DNA of 64,000 nt, from the NCBI GenBank assembly GCA_032622095.1, contig CP136064.1:253832484-253896483 (forward strand), read 5' to 3'. The stretch is from Siphonodentalium dalli. Its lineage: Eukaryota; Mollusca; Scaphopoda; Gadilida; Siphonodentaliidae. Both the position numbers and the translations under genes were made by a program. Under the pieces are notes generated by a model. It did not search any database. It worked only from the letters and a program-made list of their open reading frames with translations, and was not told the origin of the DNA. Positions 22,713 to 35,149 of the stretch are shown here, one piece after another (positions within the stretch are counted from its first letter, which is position 1; each line of letters begins with the position of its first letter).

Positions 22713-23510
22713 CAGAGGCGGACTGGCCGATCGGGAGGCCGGAAAAATTCTGATTCCACGTGATTTTCTATCAAGCGAGAATCCGAGGGTTTTTTTTTAC
22801 GGTTTGGGGGGGGGGGGGGGGGTATATCATATGTGGTTGGGCCGCCCAACCACAACTTGGGCCGCAAATGAAACCGACGTGGGCCGCCACATGTGGTGTT
22901 TAACCAGCCGTGTATCCAATAAGATGGTACTCTTCTCACATAAATTCATGAGGGCAGAGGCGGACTGCATGGCCGATCGGGAGACCGGGAAAATTCCGGA
23001 CGTGGGCCGCCACATGTGTTGTTTAACCAGCCGAATTGGCTAATCGTAATTTTGACATTAAATGAACTTGTCGGCATCATATAACACCACGTAAAGACCC
23101 CATTAATCTCGAGATTTTAACAGTAACTCCCAGCTGTAAATCCCAAAAAAATTCTTACGCACCCCTTCCCCAATTGAAATTTACAAGAAAATAGGAATGC
23201 TTCAGTTGATGCCAGTCTAGTTTATCGGATTCGAGATTTTCTTGTATAGTTTTCAAAATGTTCTCACCCCGGGCCGAACAACCATGAACAGCCCGGTGTG
23301 TCCTGGTCTTTTGTCCGTAGCCGTGTGCATTTGTCTGGAGTTAGACCGCTAGATGTTAGATTTTATGCAATTTTTCAGTTAAAAATATCTGAATGGTCTC
23401 ATACCGGGAATATATAGAACCATGGTTTATGAATATATATGATATTAGACCAGAGGTGCAAATGGAATTATGCAAAAACATGTATTTGGTCTGCATCTGA
23501 TTCAAGGGGG
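22713..23510. mobile_element. hAT-type element, second copy, truncated at the right end
   Basis: The copy starts with the same CAGAGGCGGACTGGCC as the element at 2554 and follows it closely through GGTCTGCATCTGATTCAAGG. It stops at a short G run, so the right terminus is missing. A second, internal CAGAGGCGGACTG occurs at about 22956, showing that terminus-like sequence has been copied inward. Long G run at 22806-22822. No transposase frame. Confidence 0.85.
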
Positions 23511-24245
23511 GATTTAACTCTCAACCACCCACCCTACCTGTATGTATGCTGTTTGATACTGGTATAATAATATATAGATTCCTATTGATTTCTAAGCTGC
23601 CTGGGTGGAGGCAATGAGGCTGTAGATTTGATTTTTCAACCAGTAACAGTCCACATTTTCCTACTTCGGGTTAAACTGTTCGACCGAAATCGCCACAAAT
23701 GTTAACAGGTCTATTTTGCTGATATTTAGTATGAAGGGTTCTTTGGTGTCTGGTATTGAAATTTATTCAGATGTGGTCACCAGGTTAAATAGGGTGGGAC
23801 CAGGGACATAACTGTATGTCTCTATAGTCATTCTTAAATTGTCTTCTCAAGAGAGGTTGGACTATTTAGCTTACATATAGTATGGATGATCCTTTAGTGA
23901 CTGATATTCAGATTTGTTAACATCAGGTCAACCTGTTAAGAAATGACGGGGGCTATGGGGAGTTAACAATTTTGTGTTTAAAAAATCATTGAAATACCAA
24001 ATTCATTAAAACATCTTCCTTGGAACTACCTAACTGATTAATCTGACATACATGTATGGTGTTTTGGGTCCATGGATAAATGGGCTTCAAACATGTCTAA
24101 ATGGTTTTATAAAAAGGTGCTTGTGAGATTGGAAATTTCCAAAAATTGAGAAAGTTTGAGATGTCGGTTGTGAAATTCCAACCCAAGACTTGGGAGTCTG
24201 GTGCCCGGTCGGGAGGGGACTTGTTGAGCTGGAGTTGGGGGGTGA
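23511..24245. other. Non-coding stretch, weakly repetitive
   Basis: Imperfect internal repetition (TTTGCTGATATTTAGTATG near 23716 and TTTAGCTTACATATAGTATG near 23863) suggests an old dispersed repeat. No gene. Confidence 0.4.
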
Positions 24246-24313
24246 TCAGTAGTGAACAGTGGGCAATTTCATGGTGGATATTCACCTTGAAATTACCCAC
24301 TGTACACTACTGA
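24246..24313. repeat. Short hairpin, 26-bp arms
   Basis: CAGTAGTGAACAGTGGGCAA on the left pairs with TTACCCACTGTACACTACTG on the right, around a loop of about 16 bases. No flanking duplication seen. Confidence 0.7.
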
Positions 24314-24475
24314 AGCCTCTCTATGCTTATGAAAAGTTCTGACTATTGTGGTCTCCAGAGTCCCAGTCTTTGCAGTCTGGTGAGCGACCCCACAGTCTTT
24401 GACTGTCTTGTTGGTTAACCCATTACTTGTTCACACCGGATAAAATTGTTAACCAAATTTTTTATATGCCAGTTG

Positions 24476-24598
24476 CAGCCCTCTTAATTCAGATTGTTTG
24501 GCTTCGGCAATCTGCTACAGCAACAGTATGCCGTGGCCCAGTTTGCTTCAGCAAAATGCTTCGGCAATGCTGATTGCCGTAGCCAATTATGAAGGCTG
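24476..24598. mobile_element. 123-bp miniature element, copy 2
   Basis: This copy has the same length and ends (CAGCCCTC...GAAGGCTG) as 21536-21658, with few differences. CAGTTG flanks both sides (24470-24475, 24599-24604). Two copies of identical length with different flanking duplications show an element of defined ends. Confidence 0.82.
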
Positions 24599-26954
24599 CA
24601 GTTGTATTATGTTATTTGTCTGTCAGTCCATTTGTTCATCCATGCTAACATTTGGCAACTATGGGGTAATTATGGTATTTTGTCCAGCCCGTCATGGTTT
24701 TTTTATTTTTAAACTTAGCTCTACTAGGGCCCTGCGAATCTGAGTTTACAGTCAAATCAAATTTTGAATTCAATTGGGGATGAGGTTCGCGAATCAAATC
24801 TCAATTCGAATATATACAGCTACATGTATGCGCAAAATAATTGACCCCTTTAACGTGGATGTAGGCCGGTAGTTACCGTTCGTACCACCAGTAAACCACA
24901 ATCAAGTGGTATTACGTCGAATAATAGCGACTGACATGTGGTGTCCATCGGTAGTCTTACCACGGTAATGATTTTTAACTGCGATAACCCAGTAAATAAA
25001 TGCCAAATACATTTTTTGTGACTGCAATAACGGTAAATTCAATCTAGAAATTTTTAAACTCATCCACATTTGACCTACTAGAATGCCATGTTCAATCGCA
25101 AAGTATTTAGTTCACAAATACCATATCAGGGTATCTTTATTTTCATGTTAACTAAACACCTAGTAATTCAGTACATGTACATTGTTTATTCAGCATAAAT
25201 GTATATGTATGAGGTTGGTCACTGCAACATTGCAATTGCATCAACAGTGCAGCTACGATTGTCCGTGTCTTTGAATATGTCAGTGGCTTGAAAGACATCT
25301 GACATTCAATTTGGCAGGTGTAGAAAAGTCATACCCACTCGCTTTTTGAAGCCTATTTTTCTGAGTTGTATTGCTATCTGTTGTTAGGAGTATACCACCA
25401 TGTGTGGCCAGGCTATAATCACAGAATAAAGGGTGCAGGTCTTATATTTCGGCGAGAATCCAATTCTAGATTCTCGTAAATATTCTCGCAAATTACCCTG
25501 GATTCTCATGAAAAAGTATGTATAGATTCTCACAAAATCAGATGAAATATATGCCCTGGGTGATTGTGTTAAATTTGACACATACTAGTACCAGTACCTG
25601 TCCATTCTGTTTTTATTGATTTAAATGCCCGCAGCCTTATGAAACAAAAAGTTCTGGCCATAGAGGTGGCCTTGTATGCCAGAGACTGGTCTTGTCAGCC
25701 AGAGAGGCAGCACATCGAATGGTAGGTGTACTACCATGTGGAATTAGCTCAGTTAAATTAACCCATAAATACCAAATGTTGGTTCATCCGTCCATATGTT
25801 CGCTTTTGGTTGATAACATTAGATAGTCTCAACTGAAGGGAATGAAATTTGGTATGTGGGTTGTGTCCACAAATTTTAACGCAGGTAAGTCCCTTTTTGT
25901 TCAAATTCGCAATAAATTTTCATCTCTCTAGCCCAAAAATACAAGTCAAGTTTAAATATTTGGGTTTTGACCACCAATTTTCACCAGGGATATGCCATCT
26001 GTTGGAATTGCCACGACCAAGTCTAAATCGCCTGAGATAACTTGAGCAACACTTTTGAAAAAATGTTCAACTATCACATAACATTGCACAGTGAGTTTAT
26101 GTGGTCAGCCATTCAAAATGTATCCACATGGCACATATTACTAATTAGCCCCTTCTAGATTTCAGTCAATGCTCAAAGGGGCTCGAGAAACAAATGATGA
26201 ATAAATTTGCCAATAATATAAAAGTCCATATAACCATTAGTACATCTCATATAAAAGTAATAATACCCTGTATCTCCTACGATATGTGCCCGATTGTGTT
26301 AACATTTTGAACATACATGTATGTGGTAAATCCAGTACATGGAGTGAGTAAATTATCCAATTTGATTTTCTAACTTTCTTCTAAATGTCGCTTCATTTGA
26401 ATTTTTGCCATTATCAAAAACAAGTCTGGAAAATGTTTGTCATTGCTCCCTATGGGAGACTCGCATATATAAGATAATGCATTGGCACAGGGTTTTTTGT
26501 AAAATTTCAAGAAGCTCCATTCATGGAAGGGTTGTACAGTAAAGTAATTGAGACAATTTCGTTTTTTGATGATCGGTTGTCCGTATCATTTCTACAACAA
26601 AATTATCACCTTATATTTACTTGGCTACACAATTTTAATGTGTGATCGCCACAGAACATTTTTTTTAAGAGTACATATATATATGTCCATATTTTGCTGT
26701 GGGTGTAGAGTATTCTCGGATAGAATAAATATACCCAAAGCAAAAACTAAGCGAGGGGCACCTAATGGTTGAGTCTGGGATATTTGGCACTTAGAACGTG
26801 GCTAGATGGTTTGGTGGGGAGGGTCGACATCTTGGTACTTCCAACTGAAGCCCCCCCCCCAACCCCTTGAACGACACAAACTAAGTTTGCGTAATTCAAT
26901 TTGCAAAACCCCATGGGGCTTGATTTTTCTGAACTTTTCCATCACAGACTACTA
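24599..26954. other. Non-coding stretch, nothing firm
   Basis: No gene is supported. The region around 24885-25130 shares phrases such as GGTAGTCTTACCACGGTAAT with 50290-50330, so an old repeat is likely. Open frames at 25849-26040 and 26548-26772 are unremarkable. Confidence 0.4.
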
Positions 26955-27144
26955 CAGTAATGCCCTAATTAATGGACTCCATAACCACAGCAGGATTTAG
27001 TCGGAAATATGGCTTGTTGTCATTCATTGGAAAGCTCTCGGAGAGCTTTCTGGTGAATGGCAACAAGCCACATTTCCGACTAAATCCTGAAAGTTACCAA
27101 TAATTCTGCTGTGGTTACGGAGTCGATTAATTAGGGCATTACTG
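26955..27144. mobile_element. 190-bp foldback element, CAGTAATGC family, copy A
   Basis: The ends CAGTAATGCCC...GGGCATTACTG are inverted and bordered by TA on both sides. The two arms pair along nearly their whole length (GGATTTAGTCGGAAATATGG with CCACATTTCCGACTAAATCC) around a CTCGGAGAG centre. TA flanks suggest a Tc1/mariner-type miniature element. Other copies are at 30964, 51365 and 53032. Confidence 0.88.
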
Positions 27145-27504
27145 TAAATGGTAGCATATTCTAAATGGATCAGTAGTCTTGTGGCCACTATCCATGCAGG
27201 GGATGAAAAGGATGGTTCGGCCCAGTATGCGAATTTATTTAGACCTGAACCTGAAAATTACAACACCTAATTGTCTGTGATATTGATGAATGCCAGGAAA
27301 ATTCGCACCCCAATTTATTGTGTTTTAAAAAATTAATTAACAGCTTTAACTGGCCACTGAGAACATCACAAGACAAATAGGTCGGACGGCCCGGTGGTTC
27401 TGAATATGAAAATTGTTCATTCTTAGCATCTAGACTGGCCTCAAGATGTTCAAATTGGGGGAAATTTCCAACCTGATACCCATCCAAATTTTGGAAAATT
27501 GCCA

Positions 27505-28195
27505 ACTAATCAGGGGGGGGGGGGGTCGGAAAAAAAATTCAGGCACGTATGGCATTTTTTCCCTTTCGATCATTTTTTGTACCCACCCACCCCCACCGCC
27601 AATTTTTTTTCTGTTTTCGGCAGTTTTTTCCGACCATTTTTTTACACCCCCCCCGTTTAACACTAAAACAGAGATTTGCGGGGGGAAATTCACTGTAAAC
27701 AGCTGTATATGAATTTCTGTGCATACTATTTATCATGGATGTTAACATGGACATGTAAATAGGAATGAGTCATTTTGAGGTCATTCGGCCAAAAAAACAT
27801 GGCTGCCAGCGGCCATCTTGGATTTCAAAATTTGCAACAAAATACAACACGATAACAGTTTACAGTTAGAATTACATTATTTCTCTCAACTCATTGCCAA
27901 AACACTAAAAAACAAGCAGGAAATTTTATTTTTAGTTGCGGAAAAAATTGCTTGTTGGTGGCTTTGACCACCCACCCACCCCGGCATACGTGCCGGAATT
28001 TTTTTTTTCCACCCCCCCCCTGAACTAATGGCCATTTGAGTCCAAAGTTTTGCAAATGAAAGGAATATATGCAAATGTTCTAAAATAAACAAATATGTCA
28101 CTAATAAATTGAACATTGGAAAATCAAACCTAATTTTGGTATAATTTCCAACTAAATGTTGTGTGAGGTTTGGCTATAGGGGGGGGGGGGGTAAG
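27505..28195. repeat. Cluster of G/C homopolymer runs with A/T tracts
   Basis: G runs at 27512-27523 and 28180-28191, and C runs at about 27590, 27649 and 28010, alternate with TCGGAAAAAAAATTC, CAATTTTTTTTC and GGAATTTTTTTTTTCC. The organisation resembles 8028-8200. Open frames across it encode only homopolymer-biased peptides. Confidence 0.6.
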
Positions 28196-28500
28196 ACCCC
28201 TGCATAACCAGCCCATGTCATCACGCCCCTGTCTGGCACCCCATGACAAAGGTGTGGTCTTGCATTCACTGATGATAAGAAATCATCAATATTAGATTTT
28301 GTTGGAAAACAGGATGGGACCACAACCCCTAGCTTGTCCATGAGGGTTGGCCCCATCCCCATCGGGGAGATCTGCAGTAGTCTGCCCGGTAGATATAATC
28401 GGGAGATATCCTGGTGCCACCCATATTGGGAAAGATATATTTTTAAAGTAGAAAAGATACAGAAATCAAGGGGACAATAAGAATGTGCTCTCATAACCAC
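28174..28500 (-). other. Open frame of 108 codons with higher GC, unrecognised
   Basis: The frame includes LGVVVPSCFPTKSNIDDFLS and HLCHGVPDRGVMTWAGYAGV, with more balanced composition than the surroundings. It runs into a C/G homopolymer at its end, which argues for a repeat-derived sequence. There is no motif, splice framework or second copy to support a gene. Confidence 0.15.
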
Positions 28501-30963
28501 AAAACTACACGAAAGTCATCACAATCAACTCAAATACTATATACCGGTACATATATAATTTCATTATCTCTATATAATATATTTTTTCGGTTTCTAAAAG
28601 CCCTTAAAGTGATGTGAAACACTCCGGTAGGGTGGTCAAATAGAAGTGGAGAATAATCTTGTTCAAAGTAGTTATTTTTACAAATCTTATATCTAAATTG
28701 ACAACAAACACTGTCATTCTTATATACTAATTCAATGCAGTGACTGCCGATGGCGAAATCATTTTCGTTAGTTTACCGCCGATAGATGCGTCCCGATTCT
28801 AGTAGTAAATATTTACAATTTAGCCCAGTTCAGACGATGTTTTCAATGGAGTGGTACGGTAGATTTGCTTGAGATTTTCGATGTTAGTAGAATGTTACAT
28901 TCCTCCAGTTGGTGTAGCACCTGCATACTAACTTATCAGTTTCACGCACCCGAACAAGTACATAATATGTCTTTAAACACACTGGACATGCGATGTCCTT
29001 TCGCTCCTGTTGCGCAAATTCTAATATAAAAAGTGTTTTCTATTTCAGACAAAGCTCAAACATACCGGTAACATCTGACCAGACAAAACATAGAAACCGC
29101 TAAACTAATTACCAGTCAAACAAGATAACCTTTCAAAATATAAGATAACACGGCCAACCACAGCAACATACACCATGGATAAATACACTGTCAAAAGCAC
29201 AGCATTTTTTTTAAACGGTAAAATCTGGCATATACCCATAGTTATATATAAACAGGCTACGGGCATCTGACCACAGGTCATTTGCATAAAAAAATTATAT
29301 AATTCTTTCATTCCATCAAGGTACAAGTATCTTCAAAGGATTAAGTTGAAGTTTTGGGGCTGAGTAAGATTCTAAGAGAGAAGGTGGAATATTGACTTGA
29401 GAGCATAAAATATAACAAGAAAATGACAATCATAGCCCAAATTGCGAAAAGTTGCCAAAGTGTAAGTATAGCTACATAGGCCTAAAACAATTTTGTTTTG
29501 TTTCCGGTAACATATGGTAGAAAAGTAGGGCAGGTGGAATTCAATTGTTTCATTGTTTTTTGGAAACGACCACAATAGGATCATATGTGGATTGTGGAAT
29601 ATATTCATTCTGAAAAATATGCCCATGGCAGCACAAAGTATATAACGGGACACAATTGGGCTGAATGGGCATATCGCACATGTATTGGGAGGAATAAATG
29701 AAACCTATTATTTTTAATCAAAAATGATTGCGACATCAACCTCAGATTGAACCAGGCCTATCAGTATGGCACCACTGTAATTAAAACACTGACTGTCAGA
29801 GTAAATAATATAGATGATAACTGATCGGCACATGTATTAAGTACTTCGATCTGAGATATTTTGCACCAACATCATAAGGATCTCCTGGGCATTATCTCTA
29901 GTTGGGAGCGAATGATAGCTTCCGAAATTTGTTAAAGAATATGGTCGCCAGTGGCCAACTTGGATTTTACTCTTTTCATGACTAAATTCATTGGCACACC
30001 CAACAAGCCACATCCCTCATCATTCATTAACTACAACACACATAATTATTCTCCTCATAGTCATACTTGAAACCATTTTAATTCAGCCCTTTCTATACTA
30101 AATATTCACTAGCTACTAGTAGTAGTTTCCTCATATTATGTTTCAACAAAATTTCAACAATTTGGAGTTTTTTAAATTACAAAGAAGTAGATGAGTTGGG
30201 TGCCAAATGGTACATGCTTACCTCCCCAGTCAAGAATCAAATTATATGGCATGAATTTGTGTCAAGATGGCAAACACATACCCTCATTCAATCAGGTTTG
30301 AGTATTTTCAATTTATTGTGAGAAATAGTAGGAAGTGAAAATGAAAAAATAGAGTAGTTTCTATGGTGTTGAATTGAAGGGGGAATTTGAAGAGTGCGAA
30401 ATGTTTGAATGTTTGACCTTTGTTATTTCCAGGAGAAAGGACACATGTGCTATATCCCTAGTTGTTCCAAAATTGAAGCTGCATGCATTTTAAAGAATGT
30501 GATCAAAGGATTGTAGACTTGTTTTTGAGTTTTCATACAGTAAGTATACATTTATACTTTACCATTGGGACAGGCACACCACCGGTAGCTTTACCTCTTT
30601 TTATACTAAATACTCATTGATGAATAGTTCCCTTAGAAAATATACAGATAATAAGGTCAATAAACAACATCTGGTTTGTTGGAACTTATTATCTGAACAT
30701 TTCCTTCTATTAAATAACTATTTTGGCACTGATATTATCCGTTATTATGTGATGATTATTCATGAACACCCCTCCAGATTAATAACAAGCAATTCCAATG
30801 TTATTATGTATACTTTCATAACTGATTAGGGAAAAGACATTAGTATAGAAAGGGTTAATGCTCTGCAAATAATACTGAGTAACAACTAACAACTGACTTT
30901 CATGTCAAATCCCAAAATCATCAACAAATTCTTGGTCTACTAGCAATGGAGCAAATATATGCC
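28501..30963. other. Non-coding stretch, nothing recognised
   Basis: AT-rich sequence with no gene, no clear repeat structure and no hairpin that I could support. Confidence 0.45.
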
Positions 30964-31069
30964 TGAGAGCTTTCCGATGAATGGCAACAAGCCATATTTC
31001 TGACTAAATCCTGAAAAGTTACCCATGATTCTGCTGTGTTTAAGGAGTCGATTAATTAGAGCATTACTG
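30964..31069. mobile_element. Right half of a CAGTAATGC-family foldback element, copy B
   Basis: The stretch GAGAGCTTTCCGATGAATGG...GAGCATTACTG followed by TA matches the right arm of copies A and D. The left arm is absent. Confidence 0.78.
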
Positions 31070-32817
31070 TACCACTGCAGCTCCCGTCATGAAAGGTTTA
31101 AGTTCCCTTATATTCAGAGTGTGTGTGTTCACATTGTACTGTCAGAATAGCTATTGAATTTATGTCGACAACAGATATCTGTGTAGCTATCACTTTGTCC
31201 GAATAATGATGTTCAACAATATAATTAGTAACTACAAAACATAATTATTGATGTATTATTCTACCCATATTATAAGTTACAGATGCTTAGTGGTCGGATA
31301 TGTTGTCATGTTTTTGATTCAATGTTTATTATTTTATGCCCTGGAAACTATATACAACTTATTCTCGAAGAATATATCATCATTAAAATTGAAAAACATT
31401 TTTGGATATATAGGCAATGATCCAGGTTTCATGTTTGTGCACCATTTAGGTACTGTCCCGATGGCCACAGTCCTATGGCCAGAAATGGTGATGGCTTGTG
31501 CTTGGGGGAGGGGGGTGAATCTGTGTATGTTCAAAAGCCTTAAAAGTATATTGTGCTATTATGTTGGTAGATTGTCATATTTTAGATAGCAAATTCTTAA
31601 CCCAAAACCCAATGCACATATGACCAAAGTTATTCCCTCCAGCCAACATTTAGCCATAATTTCTTGCAGCGTCATTTTGACACACAAAGAAATAACACCA
31701 TTTGATTTGCAATGTCATTGATGCGCATTGTAAGTCATTGCGTAATTATGATAAGTGGTACTCTCAATTAACAAGACCCAAACAATTCTGTCACAGATTT
31801 AAAGTATCTTTTATTATTCTTTTCAGTATGTCATAATATTATACTCAAGTTGTATCATCAAATTGTTCATTTTCCCAAAATTTGATTTATTATCAATGGC
31901 TTTCAATATATCAATTAACAATGATACTTACAAAAAATAAAAAAAATAACTTCACAGTTAAGTTGGTAATATTAAGGAGTATATATATAGACTCAAATTT
32001 CCGATAAATAATGTCTCTAAATTTCATTTTTATTTGATTAATTTATTTAATTTAATTCACGCTGATGTAAATTGGTTCACACTGGCAGGGCAGAACATAA
32101 AATAATTGCTAATGGCAATGTTTAATGAGTTATTTACTATGTTTTATGTCAAAAGTTCTTGATCATTTCACATATGTGTGTGGCACATTACTTCTATTAT
32201 ATTAGTATGTGAATGCTCAAACAATTGTGCTTTAAAACCAAACAGATATCAATATAATTATTGATTAATAATTATTCAATTGTTAAAATCTAGCTCCTTT
32301 GTTCTACCTCGACTTTGGGCATATTTATCCACTATTTGCAAATATCTTCTCGTGGCTAAGAGATATCTCCTCGTGATTAAGACACGACAAGATGCAATTT
32401 AAAAAAAAAAAAGATCAGTAAATTCATCGATTCATATCCCACGTCAGTGACTTGTAATAACCCATACTGCCCAGATTGCACATGTTAACGATGGCACTAT
32501 AACTCTTAAATTCTGAATGCAAGCACAGTTCGTTTTAGATTTGTTGATCCCGACACTTCAAACCCGTATGCACCGTGCAGTGACTCCACCCCCTTCCGTC
32601 ACATTCAACAATATACTGTTTTAGCGTTCTATTTGGATCTCGTCTAACTGGCCTGGCGGGTTTCTTCAAAAATGAGGGTAACCTTGGTTTACATAAATCT
32701 CTATTTAAGAAACCCGCGGGACCACATGCCACACTCCCTCGGGTCCGTCAAATTAAGAAGAACATACACATACCGTATGTCTGCTATATAATAAGTATCA
32801 CATTTAATCGTTGACAT
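31070..32817. other. Non-coding stretch, nothing recognised
   Basis: AT-rich sequence with a poly-A run at 32400-32411. The open + strand frame at 31248-31589 (113 codons) is hydrophobic and AT-driven, without motifs. Confidence 0.4.
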
Positions 32818-32977
32818 AACCGGAGTTGACACAATACATATTATGATGGGGTCAGCAGGAAGACGGCCACGGACGAGGTTATGCCAACACCAGACTGAGT
32901 GCACCCCATCTGGGAGTCAGCATGATGTGGATCGTCATATACCGGTATCCATATCTTGCTGACCCTCAACTGGGCAA
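32818..32977. repeat. Short interspersed repeat of about 155 bp, copy 1
   Basis: The repeat begins AACCGGAGTTGAC and ends CCCTCAACTGGGCAA. It is highly similar to 34844-34997 over its whole length, including ATTATGATGGGGTCAGCAGG and GGATCGTCATATA. The ends are weakly inverted (AGTTGA/TCAACT). No A-box/B-box pair or poly-A tail is seen, so a SINE is not demonstrated. Confidence 0.75.
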
Positions 32978-33029
32978 GTAACTGATCTTATGCACTTGAT
33001 GATTCAATCCTATTTATGATTATTTTTCT

Positions 33030-33209
33030 ATATCCTGTATTTTATCGGGTCGCCGAGCCTGTGCGACGCCAGCTTCGCGCAGACCAGATCTCGGAAACGG
33101 GTGGAGCTATCGACTTGAAATTTGGTTACCAGATCTCGTAAACGGGTGGAGCTATCGACTTGAAATTTGGTTTTTGAATAGCCTGGGCAACGTCGGGCTC
33201 ATCGGCTAG
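33030..33209. mobile_element. Helitron-like 3' end, first of two in tandem
   Basis: The segment ends GCCTGGGCAACGTCGGG...CTAG, followed by T: a GC-rich near-hairpin shortly before CTAG, as at Helitron 3' ends. It contains a 46-bp direct duplication (CCAGATCTCGKAAACGGG at about 33084 and 33130). The 5' boundary is uncertain. Confidence 0.5.
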
Positions 33210-33814
33210 TCTATTATATATTTTGGGAAATCTGTCTGTCTGTGTGTTCGCGATGGACTCGAAAACGACCAAACCGATTTCGATGAAACTTGGTATGTGG
33301 GGGTTCTTTCGGCCGGGGAGTGGCATGGGCCTATTAATTTGCCCGTGCGAAATGACCTTGACCTTGAAATCGGGTCATTTCAAGGTCAATCGCCCGAGTA
33401 TCACGGGATTTCGATGAAAATTAGTGTCTGGGGATACTTTAGTATGGGGAGTGTCGTAAGCCTATTCGTTTGCCCGTGCGACATGACCTTGAAATCGGGT
33501 CAATTCAAGGTCAAATCGCGAATATTGATGGGATTTCGACGAAATTTTATACATAGGGTTACCTTTGTCCACTGTGTTTTGGACAGGTCAAATTGTGACC
33601 CTGACCTTGAGCTTCAAAATGATCAATTCAATGTCAAATCGGGTAAAACCGGATGGATTTCGACGGGTACTTTTGTCCGGCCAGTGTTTTGGACGGGTCA
33701 AATCGTGACCCCACCTGACCTTGACCTTCAAAATGGACAATTCAAGGTCAAATCGCGCAATTCGCCAAAAAGCAGAGGGGAAACAGCCCGGACGAAGTCG
33801 GGTCCACCTGCTAG
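33210..33814. mobile_element. Helitron-like non-autonomous element, 605 bp
   Basis: The element begins TCTATTATATATTTTGGG and ends with the hairpin CCCGGACGAAGTCGGG, eight bases, then CTAG followed by host T. TC at the 5' end, a short hairpin about 10 bases before CTRR, and a 3' T are the accepted structural marks of Helitrons. The body has about four diverged units of 110-130 bp, each with the phrases GGGATTTCGATGAAA and TGACCTTGA...TCAAGGTCA. There is no Rep/helicase frame; the open frame at 33297-33881 arises from the repeat units. It follows the preceding Helitron-like end directly, so the expected host A on the left is replaced by G. Confidence 0.7.
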
Positions 33815-34167
33815 TGTTATATATAGCTACAATGGCACTGTTTATTGTTACATCCAATATGCTTTTTTCGCATTTAATTAGATCTTTCAGCGTTTTCCCA
33901 AATAAAATTAATGTACAAAAGCATGACAAATTCTGAATATTACGGTTCGGTTATACTTAATTTTGGGAACCCAGGCTCCGGCAACCCAAACTTATTATAA
34001 CGGGTTGGCATAAGGCCTAGAACCGTGTGTGATACCGGGGGGTATATCATGAATCCGCTTAACAGAGGGTATACTCTTCAATCCATCACTGGAAATTTCC
34101 ATCTTTCCTCCATCATTCCATGAACTTCTGTGAGAATTATATCTCATGTCCAAGCTGAGCTACATTA
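33815..34167. other. Non-coding spacer
   Basis: No gene or repeat structure is seen. It ends with the TTA (34165-34167) that flanks the next element. Confidence 0.5.
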
Positions 34168-35090
34168 GGCCAAAAAAGAGATACTATGTTTCCGTACATC
34201 GACCGAACCTAAAAATAACCTGCCGACCCTAAACTTTTTATTGATATTTTGAGAAAAAGTCCAAATTTAATGCTCATAAATATTGATGATCTTTAGTGTG
34301 CAAAACACATGTTTTCTAACATATCCCTGTGAAAAGTGACCACGAAGTGACAGCTGTCTCAAAAGCCCCAGGTGTGTGTTGGGTTGTGGATTAATGGGCA
34401 TACATTTTGCAATTTTAATTTCCTGAGAGTTGATCTCCTGCCTGCTTTATGTCTTGTTTTGGGACTTCTGGAACACTATCAACAGACATGGTGGGTGTGT
34501 ATCTGTATATATACATGTATATAGGTTATCACCACATATGTTAGGGGTATAGCTACTGTTTTAACAAACCAGGCATGCTCGGTGGGCATACTGGCTACCC
34601 CCAGAAAAAGGGATGTAGTTGTCACAATACAAGTACGGTATAATGGCGGTATTATTGGTAAAATTCTTATAAAAAGTTAGTGACATGAATTTTGTACCAA
34701 GTTTATAGCAAAATTTATTAAAAAAAATGTGGTATGTGAATAATAAAAAACTTACTTAAGCATGAAGTAAGTTTAATGTTAATGTATATTTCCACTGTTA
34801 ATCAAGTAATACTTTCCCCACAGCATGGGTTAGCATTTTATGAAACCGGAGTTGACAAAATACATATTATGATGGGGTCAGCAGGAAGACAGCCACGTAC
34901 GAGGTTATGCCTACACCAGGCTGAGTGCACCCCATTTGGGAGTCAGCATGATGTGGATCGTCATATATCCATATCTTGATGACCCTCAACTGGGCAACAT
35001 CAGTCGAGGTATTTCTGCAGTTGGATAAAAAATATCGAAATAAAATAAAAATTCCTTACCGACCTACCTACCCTAATTTTTTCGCTGGCC
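34168..35090. mobile_element. Harbinger-like miniature element, copy 1, with nested insertion
   Basis: The termini GGCCAAAAAAGAGATACTATG and, inverted, GGCCAGCGAAAAAATTAGG are flanked by TTA on both sides (34165-34167, 35091-35093), the duplication typical of PIF/Harbinger elements. It is homologous, in opposite orientation, to 55336-56026 through landmarks such as CTTACTTAAGCATGAAG and GGCATGCTCGGTGG. A 154-bp repeat (34844-34997) is inserted here and absent from the other copy. No transposase. Confidence 0.78.
34844..34997. repeat. Short interspersed repeat of about 155 bp, copy 2, nested
   Basis: This is the second copy of the sequence at 32818-32977. The paralogous element at 55336-56026 runs from TGGCATTTTATG to GGTCGAGGTAG without it, so it is a discrete insertion. 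No flanking duplication is clear. Confidence 0.78.
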
Positions 35091-35149
35091 TTAACACTTT
35101 TATTAATCTATATCATCTATTTTGGCCCGTTATTTGCAGGTACAGTGCA

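Noticed and set aside
22690-23043. 117-codon open frame with a poly-glycine run
   Set aside because: It lies wholly inside the truncated hAT element; glycines come from the G homopolymer.
33297-33881. 194-codon open frame
   Set aside because: It is produced by tandem units inside the Helitron-like element and does not resemble Rep or helicase.
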